64,000 bases of DNA from Flavobacterium tiangeerense. Its GTDB lineage: Bacteria; Bacteroidota; Bacteroidia; Flavobacteriales; Flavobacteriaceae. Shown here piece by piece: positions 56,108-64,000 of the stretch (position 1 is the first letter of the stretch; each line of letters starts with the position of its first letter). Both the position numbers and the translations under genes were made by a program. Under the pieces are notes generated by a model that was not told the origin of the DNA, ran no database searches, and was given only the letters and a program-made list of their open reading frames with translations. The stretch lies in contig NZ_VLKO01000012.1 of the NCBI RefSeq assembly GCF_007830355.1, positions 1 through 64,000 on the forward strand. The letters run 5' to 3'.

Positions 56108-56569
56108 ATGAAAACATTAGCAGAATGGTTTGAAGAATATAGCGTAAGCCACAAGAACCTGACCAATAAAAAGATTCATTATATCTGTGTACCTCTTATC
56201 TTTTTTTCGGTGGTAGGTTTGTTCATGAGCATCCCAAGTGGCGCTTTATCTCCCCTTGCCTCACTACATCCAGCACTTGCCAATTGGGCTTTTGTTATAT
56301 TGCTATTTGTTTTGTTTTTCTATTTTAGGCTTTCCTTAATAATGGGAATAAAAATGACCTTCTTTACTGCTATTTGTCTCATCGGAAATTATTTAGTATC
56401 CCAATACGTACCACTAGTTTGGTTTTCTATAAGTGTATTCACCGTAGGATGGATTGGTCAGTTTTATGGACACAAAATCGAAGGTAAAAAACCATCCTTT
56501 ATCAAGGATTTACAATTTTTATTAATTGGCCCAGCATGGGTAATACATTCGGTGTTTAGCACCAAATAA
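56108..56569 (+). CDS. Mpo1-like / DUF962 membrane protein
   Basis: 153 residues with about four hydrophobic segments. The family's conserved histidines are visible: YSVSHKNLTNKKIHYICVPL (about 11-30), GWIGQFYGHKIEGKKPSFIK (about 116-135) and VIHSVF near the end. Yeast Mpo1 is an iron-dependent dioxygenase acting on 2-hydroxy fatty acids; a similar lipid-oxidising role here is inference from the family. Followed by its own terminator. Confidence 0.85.
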   Translation: MKTLAEWFEEYSVSHKNLTNKKIHYICVPLIFFSVVGLFMSIPSGALSPLASLHPALANWAFVILLFVLFFYFRLSLIMGIKMTFFTAICLIGNYLVSQYVPLVWFSISVFTVGWIGQFYGHKIEGKKPSFIKDLQFLLIGPAWVIHSVFSTK

Positions 56570-56629
56570 AAAAGATATTTTTCTACTTCGTTTCTTTACA
56601 GCATAAATAGAAAAAAACAGTATCTCACA

Positions 56630-56669
56630 AAACAGCAACTTAAAATAAAACAGTTGCTGTTTTTTTATG
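56630..56669 (+). terminator. Terminator of the Mpo1-like gene
   Basis: Perfect 11-bp stem AAACAGCAACT (56630-56640) and AGTTGCTGTTT (56652-56662), then T-run. Confidence 0.85.
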
Positions 56670-56781
56670 CCTAGTATTCCCAAAAAAACTAGTAAAACTC
56701 TTTATAAATTGCATTCAAAAAAAGTGTAATTTGTAGCGCAATTCAACCAAGATAAAACTTCAATAGACATAGCTATTTACC

Positions 56782-59700
56782 ATGAAAAAATACATCTTAA
56801 TTTTATTTTTTATGACAGTAACCGCCTTCTCGCAGCAGTATGAAAAGAATTGGTCACAAATCCTAGTCCAAGAAAATAAAGGCAAAATAAAAACAGCAAG
56901 TAAACTTGTTGATGCGATTTACAAAAAAGCAAAAAAAGAGAATAATGAAGTTCAAATCATTAAATGTTTTTTTTACAAATCAAAATACCTGCAAGTTCTT
57001 GAAGAAGATGCACAAAGCCAAATCATTCGCAATCTTAAAGCCGAAATAAATACTGCAACTATACCTTCAAAAGCAATTTTGAACCTAGTGTATGCGAAGT
57101 GTTTAATAGCTTATAAAAATAAAAACTCCTATTTGATATACAATAGAACTAATACTACTAGTCTTGAGGATGATTTTCTGACTTGGACAGCTAAAGACTT
57201 CGAAAAAGAGATCTCTTCTTCGGTAACAAAAACACTAGCAGACGAAGCTGTTTTAAAAAAAATACCATTAACAAAATATGAAGCAGTATTTGATTTTTCA
57301 AAAAACCAAGACATAAATGAATCCTTATATGCTTATATATTGGGTGAAAACATAGACTATCTTAAAACAAATCTTAATTATTGGCAAAGCAGAAATAACA
57401 AACAACTGCAAGCCATGAAGGAGGAACTTTTTCAGGATTCAGAAAATTTCGTAAAATTAAAATTTGATTTTTTAGAAAATGACCTCATCAAACTTGTACT
57501 TCAGTTATACCAAGAACTGGAAAAAGAACACAGCACTAGTGAGAAGCAACTCACCCGCATGAAATTCATTCAGGCTTACGTAAATATTTCTCATGAATTA
57601 TATTTAAAATTCTTAAACCAAATTAAAACGAAACCCAGTGACACCATTAGCAAAGAAAAAATTCAAATAGAAAACGCAAGTATCCTTCTTGCAAATACTT
57701 CAAAAAAGAATTTCCCTGATTACAATAAAAATGCACTTGCATTACTGGATAGCATTATAAAAAACAACACACGAACAAATGCTTTTAAACAAGCTGTACA
57801 ACTGCGTCACACAACAACGTTAAAAACACTGACAGTTCAACTTCAAAAACAGTCTTATACAAATGAAAACACCAGAGCCTTTGTACAATACAAAAACATA
57901 AACAAACTCAAGGTTACATTTTATAAAATAGATCAAAAAACAAATCAAATTCTACAAAAAGCGACTTATAACAAAGACAGCTTAGTTCAAACCATTAGAG
58001 CTAAAAAAGAAATTGCAACTAGAGATTATGATTTAGAAAACAAAAAAGATTATTTTGAATACACCACAGAAATCCTCCTGCCACAACTAGAGACAGGAAC
58101 TTATTTAGTATATCTAGAAAGTGATTCCTTTAATGTAAATGAAAAAGCCTTTGCATTTAAAACTCTAACCGTTACTAATATTGCTGTATTGGCCACGCAT
58201 AAAAATAATATGCAGTGGTACCAAGTTTTAGACAGAAAGACAGGGAAACCTCTTGAAAATGTTTCTGTTAAATCACCGCGTCAAACACTAACCACTAACA
58301 AGAAGGGAATTGCTGTCGCACCAAAAGAAAACGACAATGACAATGATGAAATCTTAGAATTCTCCTTAAAGAATGACACATTAACATTAGAAAAACAATA
58401 TGTTTACAACACCTATGATTACGAAATTAAAGATGATGCACCAAAGGCAAAGGTAGAATTCTTTTTAGACCGAGCTATTTACAGACCAGGACAAACTGTT
58501 TACTACAAAGGGATTGCATTCCAAAAAAACAATAACACCTCTCAAGTTGTATCCAAAACTAGTTTTCATATTCGACTAAAAAATGCAAACTATGAAACTT
58601 TCAAAGAATTTGATGTCACTACAAATGAATTTGGTTCTTTTTCTGGAGAATTTAATATTCCAAAAACAGGTTTAACCGGTGAATTTAGAATAGAGGGTGA
58701 AGAACCAGCTGATTATGAAAAAGATGTAATTTATGACACCATAAAGGATGAACATCCATTTTGGGATGTTGTAGAATTCAACCATAGTATTGCTACATTT
58801 CAAGTTGAAGAATACAAACGTCCCAAATTTGAAGTGACTTTTGAACCGTTTACCAAAACGTATCAAGTCAATCAAAATATTTTAGCAACAGGTCAAGCCA
58901 AAGCTTTTTCAGGAAGTTCAATATCAGATGCTATCGTTAAATACGAAGTGAAATTAATTACTTTGTCTGCCAGAAATGGATACGATTTTAATTTTGACAA
59001 TGAAATAAAATCCATTTTAATTGGCGAAACTAAAACCGATGCTTCAGGCAAATTCGAAATCAATTTCATAGCCAATCCCTCAAACAACATAAGCAAAGAT
59101 AATCTTCCGCTTTTTAAATACCTCATCCATGCAACGGTTACTGACATTAATGGTGAAACACATATAACCCAAACCGAGGTGATTGTTGGATATCATACTT
59201 TAAAGTTAACGGCATCGGTACAGCCAAGTATAAAAACTAGTGATAAAAATCAAATCACATTAAACAGCACCAATCTCAACAACGCATTTATTCCCACGCA
59301 AGGAGAGATTAAACTGTATTATGTAAGTCCGTTTGCCACTAAATTTAAACCTAGGATTTTTAGTCAACCAGAAATTGTATCTATTCCTGATGAGGAATTT
59401 GAAAGACTTTTTCCTTATGAATTGAACGAAAAACAAAATGCAGTAAAGCCAACCGAAACATTAGTTTTTTCTAAAAAAGTGATTACTGAAAAGGATAAGG
59501 AATTACTTTTAGATTTTATTTCTGATTATAAATCTGGTAATTACAGAGTAGTATTTTCAGCTATGGACAACTTTAATAATCCAATAGAAACAAGTTCTAA
59601 TTTTCAAATCATTCAAAGTAAAGACAAATTTGATTCCAGCAAGTTATTTAAGGCAAAACAACTTAATGAAGATCCAAAAAAAGATGGATTTGTATTGGTA

Positions 59701-62700
59701 AAACTATCCTCTACTATACCTAATTTGTACATCAACACAACCGGAAACTACCATGGCTATATCTATTTTGAAGATGTGTTTCATTTAGAAAACAACGAAA
59801 CTATTATAAAAATTCCTCTAAAAAAGGAATTCGAAAATGAAATCTGTATTGGTTTTGAATCTGTATTTGAAAATAACACTTTCCAAGATCGTTTAGAGAT
59901 TTACTTAAAAAAGGTGGAACCTAGTTTAAATTTCTCCATAGAAAGTTTTAGAAATAAAATCCAGCCTGGAAGTAATGAAAATTGGTCTTTCCAATTAAAA
60001 TCATCAAATACCATTCAAGAAGCTGAAATTTTAGCCTCAATGTATGACAGCTCTCTTGACCAGTTTACAAAGAAAAAATGGAGTGACTTAAAAATAAATG
60101 ACTACTACTGGAATTCATTGCGCTTCAAAAATTGTTTGGGTTTTGATAAAGAATACATTACACTTTTAAATTTAAATCCCTTTTTAAATCCCATCACCTT
60201 TGATATTGAAAACACGAATTTAATGTGGTTTGGTTTTGACTTTAATGACTCCTTTACTTCAAAAAATATTGACGAATACCGCAAGCAAATCAACAATAAA
60301 AGTAAAAAACCACTGAATGCCAAAATGATTTCAGGTTATGTTTTTGATAAAAACGAACCTCTTCCTGGAGTTGTAATCCAAATTGACGGAACAAATCGAG
60401 GTACACAATCAGATTTTGATGGATATTACCAGATTGAAGCAGCACAAGGAGAAGAATTAACCTTCTCCTATATTGGTTTTGACGTAAAAAAAATTACCGT
60501 AACCACAAAGGTAATAGATGTACAGCTTGAAGAGTCAAGCTCTCGTTTAGAAGAAGTCGTCGTTAAGGGGTATGCCGGTCAAAAAAGTAAAGCGTCAACT
60601 AACGCAACAGCAGCAGTTGTTGAAGAAGCACCAGACAACGCCATTTACGCTACCCTAGGAATAGACAAACAGCTAGCCGAAACCGTAAAAGGTTTACAAG
60701 TATCAGGAGCAGCAAATAAAATAATTATTAGAGGTGCGAACAGTACATCTGCATCCATTGACGCACTTTGTATCGTTGACGGAGTACCCATGACCATGGA
60801 GCAAATAAAAGCAATTGCACCAAATGACATTATTGACATCGAAGTTTTAAAAGCCGACAAAGCCATCGCTTTATACGGAGAAAATGGCAAAAATGGTGTC
60901 ATAATCATCACCACAAAAAAAGCACTTGAAGCCTTAACACAAGTAAAAGCAAGAAAAAATCTTTCTGAAACTGCTTTCTTTTACCCAAATCTAAAAACCG
61001 ATAACAAAGGAAAACTGAGCTTCAGTTTTAGTGCACCAGAGGCTTTAACCAGTTGGAAACTCCGTTTGTTGGCTCATAACAAAGTCGCTGTTTCAGGGTA
61101 TTTAGAAAAAATGACCGTTACTCAAAAAGAACTGATGATTACTCCTAATTTTCCTCGTTTTTTTCGAGAAAGAGATTCAATCGTGATTACAGCCAAAATT
61201 GCAAACATCACCAATGGAACTAAAAAAGGAATGGCCGTTTTACAACTTTTTGATGCCACTACCATGCAAGCAGTTGATGTTAAAATGGCAAATAATAACA
61301 CCGTCAAAAACTTCACTATTGCAGCATTTGGAAACACATCTGTAAATTGGAAAATCTATATTCCTGAAGGCCTACAAGGAGTACAATATAAAATAGTAGC
61401 AAAAGCAGGAGACTTTTCAGATGGTGAAGAAAACATTGTACCAGTTTTAACGAATAGCATGCTTGTCACAGAGAGCACTCCAGTTTGGGTTAGAGACAAT
61501 TCTAAAAAAGAGTATTCACTTGAAAATTTAAAAAACAACACCTCTACTACTTTAAAAAACCATCAATTTACCTTTGAGTACACCTCAAATCCTACTTGGC
61601 TCGCCATTCAATCCTTGCCATACTTAATGGAATACGAACACGAATGTGCTGAACAAACATTTGCACGTTTCTATTCGAATGCGTTGGCGTCAGAAATCAT
61701 TTCAAGCAATCAAAAAATTGAAAATCTTTTTAAAACTTGGACAGCAAACAAAAAAATTGAGTCCAAACTGGAGGAGAACGAAGAATTGAAATCAATAATT
61801 CTAGCCGAAACACCATGGATCAATGATGTAAAAAGTGATGCCGAAAAAAAGAAAAACCTAGCTTTACTTTTTGATTTGGAGAAAATGAAAAGTTCGCAAG
61901 AAATTGCTTTTTCCAAATTAAAACAGAAACAAAAACCTTCTGGAGGCTTTGGCTGGTTTGACGGCGGAAATGAAAGCGAATATATTACAAGACATATCTT
62001 AGCAGGTCTAGGACATTTATCAAAATTAAGTACCACCACTAACAGTACTGAAAAAATAGCACAAATTGCTAAAACAGGTATTCCATTCTTAGACCAAAAG
62101 TTTTTAGAGCAACATAAGAATAGAATAACAGCAGCAACTCCATCACAAAAAATAATTTGGCACAATCCGTACTCTGAATTGCATTACCTCTATACGCGTA
62201 GTTTTTACGTAGAGCAGCAACCTCTTTCTGATACAATAAAGAAAGCCACAAAATGGTATATAGAAACTGCAAAAAAAGATTGGCTTTCCTATTCCTTGTA
62301 CGAAAAAGGTTTGGCAGCAATAACATTAAATCGATTTGGTGAAAAAGATACCGCCAAAAAAATAATCGAAAGCTTAAAAGAAACAGCCTCTAACAATGAA
62401 GATTGGGGCATGTACTGGATTGCTAACAAAGCAGGCTGGTATTGGCATCAAGCACCTATTGAAACACAAGCTTTGCTCATTGAGGCTTTCGCCGAAGTGA
62501 CAAACGACAAAAAAGCAGTAGACGAAATGAAAGTTTGGTTGCTAAAAAACAAACAAGTAAAGAATTGGCCTACCACAAAAGCAACTACCGAGGCTGTCTA
62601 CGCACTCCTAATGCAAGGAACTGATTGGTTGAGTGTAAAAGACAATACTGTGATCAAAATTGGCGACGAAAAAATACTTACCAAAAAACTCTCCGAAAAC

Positions 62701-63291
62701 GCAAAAGAGGCCGAAACTGGATATGTGAAACTCAACTGGAAATCTGATGAAATCAAAAAAGAAATGGGAACTATTAGCATTCAAAACAAATCAAATGTCC
62801 CTGGATTTGGCGGAATTTATTGGCAATATTTTGAAGAATTAGATCAAATAAAAAATCATTCTGGAGGTATTTTATCGGTTGCAAAAGAATTATTTATCAA
62901 AAAAAACACAGCTAATGGTGATGTATTACAAAAAATAAATGCAACACTTCCATTACAAATTGGTGATTTAGTTACCGTGAGGTTAATTATTACGGCGAAG
63001 GAAGACATGGAATTTGTTCATTTAAAAGACCTAAGAGCCTCTTGTTTTGAACCCGTAAATGTACTATCTGAATACCAATACAAAGGAGGATTAGGATTTT
63101 ACAACAGTACAAAAGATGCTGCTACTCATTTCTTTTTTGACTACATAAACAAAGGAACCTATGTATTAGAATATGACATTCGTGTCAATAATGCAGGATC
63201 ATTTTCAAATGGAATTACAACTATTCAAAGTATGTACGCCCCAGAATTCAGTAGTCATACCAAAGGGATTCGTATAAAAGTTAAAAAATAA
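56782..63291 (+). CDS. Alpha-2-macroglobulin-like protein with internal SusC-type N-terminal domains
   Basis: 2169 residues. Signal peptide ending AFSQ (no lipobox); a charged, probably helical N-terminal region to about 340; macroglobulin domains, with the MG2 hallmark DRAIYRPGQTVYYKGIAF (about 562-579) and the MG3 entry FQVEEYKRPKFEVTFEPF (about 673). At about 1184-1260 a carboxypeptidase-regulatory-like domain is embedded (SGYVFDKNEPLPGVVIQIDG), followed by a TonB-plug-like segment to about 1378 (NKIIIRGANSTSASIDALCI, IDIEVLKADKAIALYGENGK). The A2M domain follows (TDNKGKLSFSFSAPEALTSW, about 1399), then a thioester-type site C1622-A-E-Q1625 and a helical thioester domain. Bacterial A2Ms trap proteases in the envelope. 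The usual partner pbpC is not adjacent. Confidence 0.88.
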   Translation: MKKYILILFFMTVTAFSQQYEKNWSQILVQENKGKIKTASKLVDAIYKKAKKENNEVQIIKCFFYKSKYLQVLEEDAQSQIIRNLKAEINTATIPSKAILNLVYAKCLIAYKNKNSYLIYNRTNTTSLEDDFLTWTAKDFEKEISSSVTKTLADEAVLKKIPLTKYEAVFDFSKNQDINESLYAYILGENIDYLKTNLNYWQSRNNKQLQAMKEELFQDSENFVKLKFDFLENDLIKLVLQLYQELEKEHSTSEKQLTRMKFIQAYVNISHELYLKFLNQIKTKPSDTISKEKIQIENASILLANTSKKNFPDYNKNALALLDSIIKNNTRTNAFKQAVQLRHTTTLKTLTVQLQKQSYTNENTRAFVQYKNINKLKVTFYKIDQKTNQILQKATYNKDSLVQTIRAKKEIATRDYDLENKKDYFEYTTEILLPQLETGTYLVYLESDSFNVNEKAFAFKTLTVTNIAVLATHKNNMQWYQVLDRKTGKPLENVSVKSPRQTLTTNKKGIAVAPKENDNDNDEILEFSLKNDTLTLEKQYVYNTYDYEIKDDAPKAKVEFFLDRAIYRPGQTVYYKGIAFQKNNNTSQVVSKTSFHIRLKNANYETFKEFDVTTNEFGSFSGEFNIPKTGLTGEFRIEGEEPADYEKDVIYDTIKDEHPFWDVVEFNHSIATFQVEEYKRPKFEVTFEPFTKTYQVNQNILATGQAKAFSGSSISDAIVKYEVKLITLSARNGYDFNFDNEIKSILIGETKTDASGKFEINFIANPSNNISKDNLPLFKYLIHATVTDINGETHITQTEVIVGYHTLKLTASVQPSIKTSDKNQITLNSTNLNNAFIPTQGEIKLYYVSPFATKFKPRIFSQPEIVSIPDEEFERLFPYELNEKQNAVKPTETLVFSKKVITEKDKELLLDFISDYKSGNYRVVFSAMDNFNNPIETSSNFQIIQSKDKFDSSKLFKAKQLNEDPKKDGFVLVKLSSTIPNLYINTTGNYHGYIYFEDVFHLENNETIIKIPLKKEFENEICIGFESVFENNTFQDRLEIYLKKVEPSLNFSIESFRNKIQPGSNENWSFQLKSSNTIQEAEILASMYDSSLDQFTKKKWSDLKINDYYWNSLRFKNCLGFDKEYITLLNLNPFLNPITFDIENTNLMWFGFDFNDSFTSKNIDEYRKQINNKSKKPLNAKMISGYVFDKNEPLPGVVIQIDGTNRGTQSDFDGYYQIEAAQGEELTFSYIGFDVKKITVTTKVIDVQLEESSSRLEEVVVKGYAGQKSKASTNATAAVVEEAPDNAIYATLGIDKQLAETVKGLQVSGAANKIIIRGANSTSASIDALCIVDGVPMTMEQIKAIAPNDIIDIEVLKADKAIALYGENGKNGVIIITTKKALEALTQVKARKNLSETAFFYPNLKTDNKGKLSFSFSAPEALTSWKLRLLAHNKVAVSGYLEKMTVTQKELMITPNFPRFFRERDSIVITAKIANITNGTKKGMAVLQLFDATTMQAVDVKMANNNTVKNFTIAAFGNTSVNWKIYIPEGLQGVQYKIVAKAGDFSDGEENIVPVLTNSMLVTESTPVWVRDNSKKEYSLENLKNNTSTTLKNHQFTFEYTSNPTWLAIQSLPYLMEYEHECAEQTFARFYSNALASEIISSNQKIENLFKTWTANKKIESKLEENEELKSIILAETPWINDVKSDAEKKKNLALLFDLEKMKSSQEIAFSKLKQKQKPSGGFGWFDGGNESEYITRHILAGLGHLSKLSTTTNSTEKIAQIAKTGIPFLDQKFLEQHKNRITAATPSQKIIWHNPYSELHYLYTRSFYVEQQPLSDTIKKATKWYIETAKKDWLSYSLYEKGLAAITLNRFGEKDTAKKIIESLKETASNNEDWGMYWIANKAGWYWHQAPIETQALLIEAFAEVTNDKKAVDEMKVWLLKNKQVKNWPTTKATTEAVYALLMQGTDWLSVKDNTVIKIGDEKILTKKLSENAKEAETGYVKLNWKSDEIKKEMGTISIQNKSNVPGFGGIYWQYFEELDQIKNHSGGILSVAKELFIKKNTANGDVLQKINATLPLQIGDLVTVRLIITAKEDMEFVHLKDLRASCFEPVNVLSEYQYKGGLGFYNSTKDAATHFFFDYINKGTYVLEYDIRVNNAGSFSNGITTIQSMYAPEFSSHTKGIRIKVKK

Positions 63292-63309
63292 ATGAATAAT
63301 GCCACAAAA

Positions 63310-63339
63310 AAATCCGCTTCAATTTCTTGAAGCGGATTT
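63310..63339. terminator. Bidirectional terminator between the A2M gene and obg
   Basis: Perfect 13-bp stem AAATCCGCTTCAA and TTGAAGCGGATTT, loop TTTC, A-rich left flank; convergent genes on both sides. Confidence 0.85.
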
Positions 63340-63360
63340 ACTATTTTAAAAAGTAAAAAA

Positions 63361-63999
63361 TTAGTCGTTCAACATTTTCCACAATTTGTCTTTTAATTCT
63401 GTAAGTCCCTGTTGCGCCACAGAAGATATAAACATGTATGGAATATCTTGAAAAGATGCATCCAGTTCTGTTTTCAATTCAGCCTTTAATTCATCATCAA
63501 GCATGTCGCATTTAGAAATCACTAATAAACGCTCTTTATCTAGCATTTCTGGGTTGTACTTGGTCAACTCATTCACAAGAATATCATATTCCCCTTTGAT
63601 ATCTGGTGTATCAACGGGAACTAAAAATAACAATGTCGAGTTACGCTCAATGTGTCTTAAAAAATAATGCCCTAAACCTTTTCCTTCAGCAGCTCCTTCA
63701 ATAATTCCCGGAATATCAGCAATCACAAAAGATTGAAAATCTCTGTAAGCCACAATTCCTAAATTAGGTTTTAAAGTTGTAAAAGGATAATCCGCAATTT
63801 TTGGCTTAGCCGAAGTCAAAACAGATAATAAAGTGGACTTACCAGCATTAGGAAAACCAACTAAACCTACATCAGCAAGTACCTTCAATTCCAAAATAAC
63901 ATCCATTTCTACGCCTGGTAAACCTGGTTGAGAGTATCGTGGTGTTTGATTGGTTGAGCTTCTAAAGTGCCAGTTTCCTAAACCACCTTTTCCGCCGCG
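63361..63999 (-). CDS. obg: GTPase Obg/CgtA, 3' part only
   Basis: The gene runs off the right edge; 212 codons are visible. Before the internal Met at 63906 the frame stays open and reads [20 protein letters not shown], the end of the glycine-rich Obg domain. The G domain follows: G1 [15 protein letters not shown], the switch [10 protein letters not shown]3 [21 protein letters not shown]4 ISKCDM (Ser-Lys-Cys-Asp in place of NKxD) and G5 ISSVAQQGL. Ribosome-associated GTPase of 50S assembly and stress. It ends after the G domain, without a long C-terminal extension. Confidence 0.96.
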   Translation of the reverse strand, partial: RGGKGGLGNWHFRSSTNQTPRYSQPGLPGVEMDVILELKVLADVGLVGFPNAGKSTLLSVLTSAKPKIADYPFTTLKPNLGIVAYRDFQSFVIADIPGIIEGAAEGKGLGHYFLRHIERNSTLLFLVPVDTPDIKGEYDILVNELTKYNPEMLDKERLLVISKCDMLDDELKAELKTELDASFQDIPYMFISSVAQQGLTELKDKLWKMLND

Positions 64000-64000
64000 A

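Overview
The window is AT-rich bacterial chromosome from a member of the Bacteroidetes, most likely a Flavobacterium or close relative. The evidence is a SusC/SusD pair, a UpxY-type NusG paralogue, an HU-related protein of the Bacteroidetes type, an alpha-2-macroglobulin carrying SusC-like domains, and many promoters with the Bacteroidetes -7 box TAnnTTTG. No rRNA, tRNA or CRISPR array was seen.

Layout. (1) 1-5320: an accessory, nearly gene-free stretch built from nine copies of one structured repeat. Five consecutive copies are spaced 336-352 bp apart, with a sixth 371 bp before them. Only an HU-like gene and a upxY antiterminator gene are real genes here. (2) 5391-13790, minus strand: a surface-polysaccharide cluster (wza, wzc, a 4-epimerase, UDP-glucose dehydrogenase, a TviB-like dehydrogenase, mannose-1-phosphate guanylyltransferase). 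It supplies the export channel, the co-polymerase/tyrosine kinase, and GDP-mannose, UDP-glucuronate and probably a UDP-HexNAc-uronate. It ends at a strong terminator, and no glycosyltransferases of the locus lie in the window. (3) 13863-22157: housekeeping genes recR, a CoA-binding protein, marC, two adjacent arginine-deiminase-superfamily hydrolases, gltA, eno and carA. (4) 22339-39811, minus strand: the ribosomal super-cluster. The str-type operon rpsL-rpsG-fusA-rpsJ has its own promoter and terminator. The S10/spc/alpha run rplC to rplQ starts from a separate promoter, so rpsJ is uncoupled from the rest of the S10 operon. (5) 39982-46467, plus strand: an Omp85-type outer-membrane protein followed by a SusC/SusD uptake pair. 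(6) 46539-56569: rlmB-type methyltransferase, rhomboid protease, rarA, the radC-HAD-hypothetical operon, a DUF1287 gene broken by one in-frame stop, an Mpl/MurC-type ligase, a TPR protein, an MJ1255-type glycosyltransferase and an Mpo1-like membrane protein. (7) 56782-63291: a 2169-residue alpha-2-macroglobulin-like protein with a carboxypeptidase-regulatory-like domain and a TonB-plug-like domain in its middle, then the 3' part of obg running off the right edge.

Most worth a second look: the repeat family, whose copies show a double compensatory change in a predicted hairpin; the alpha-2-macroglobulin/plug fusion; a candidate small RNA near 517-609; four genes whose start codon lies 4-5 bases after a perfect -7 box (possible leaderless mRNAs); and the clean nonsense codon in the DUF1287 gene. 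All functions are assigned by reading the sequence and from memory of the families; no database search was run.
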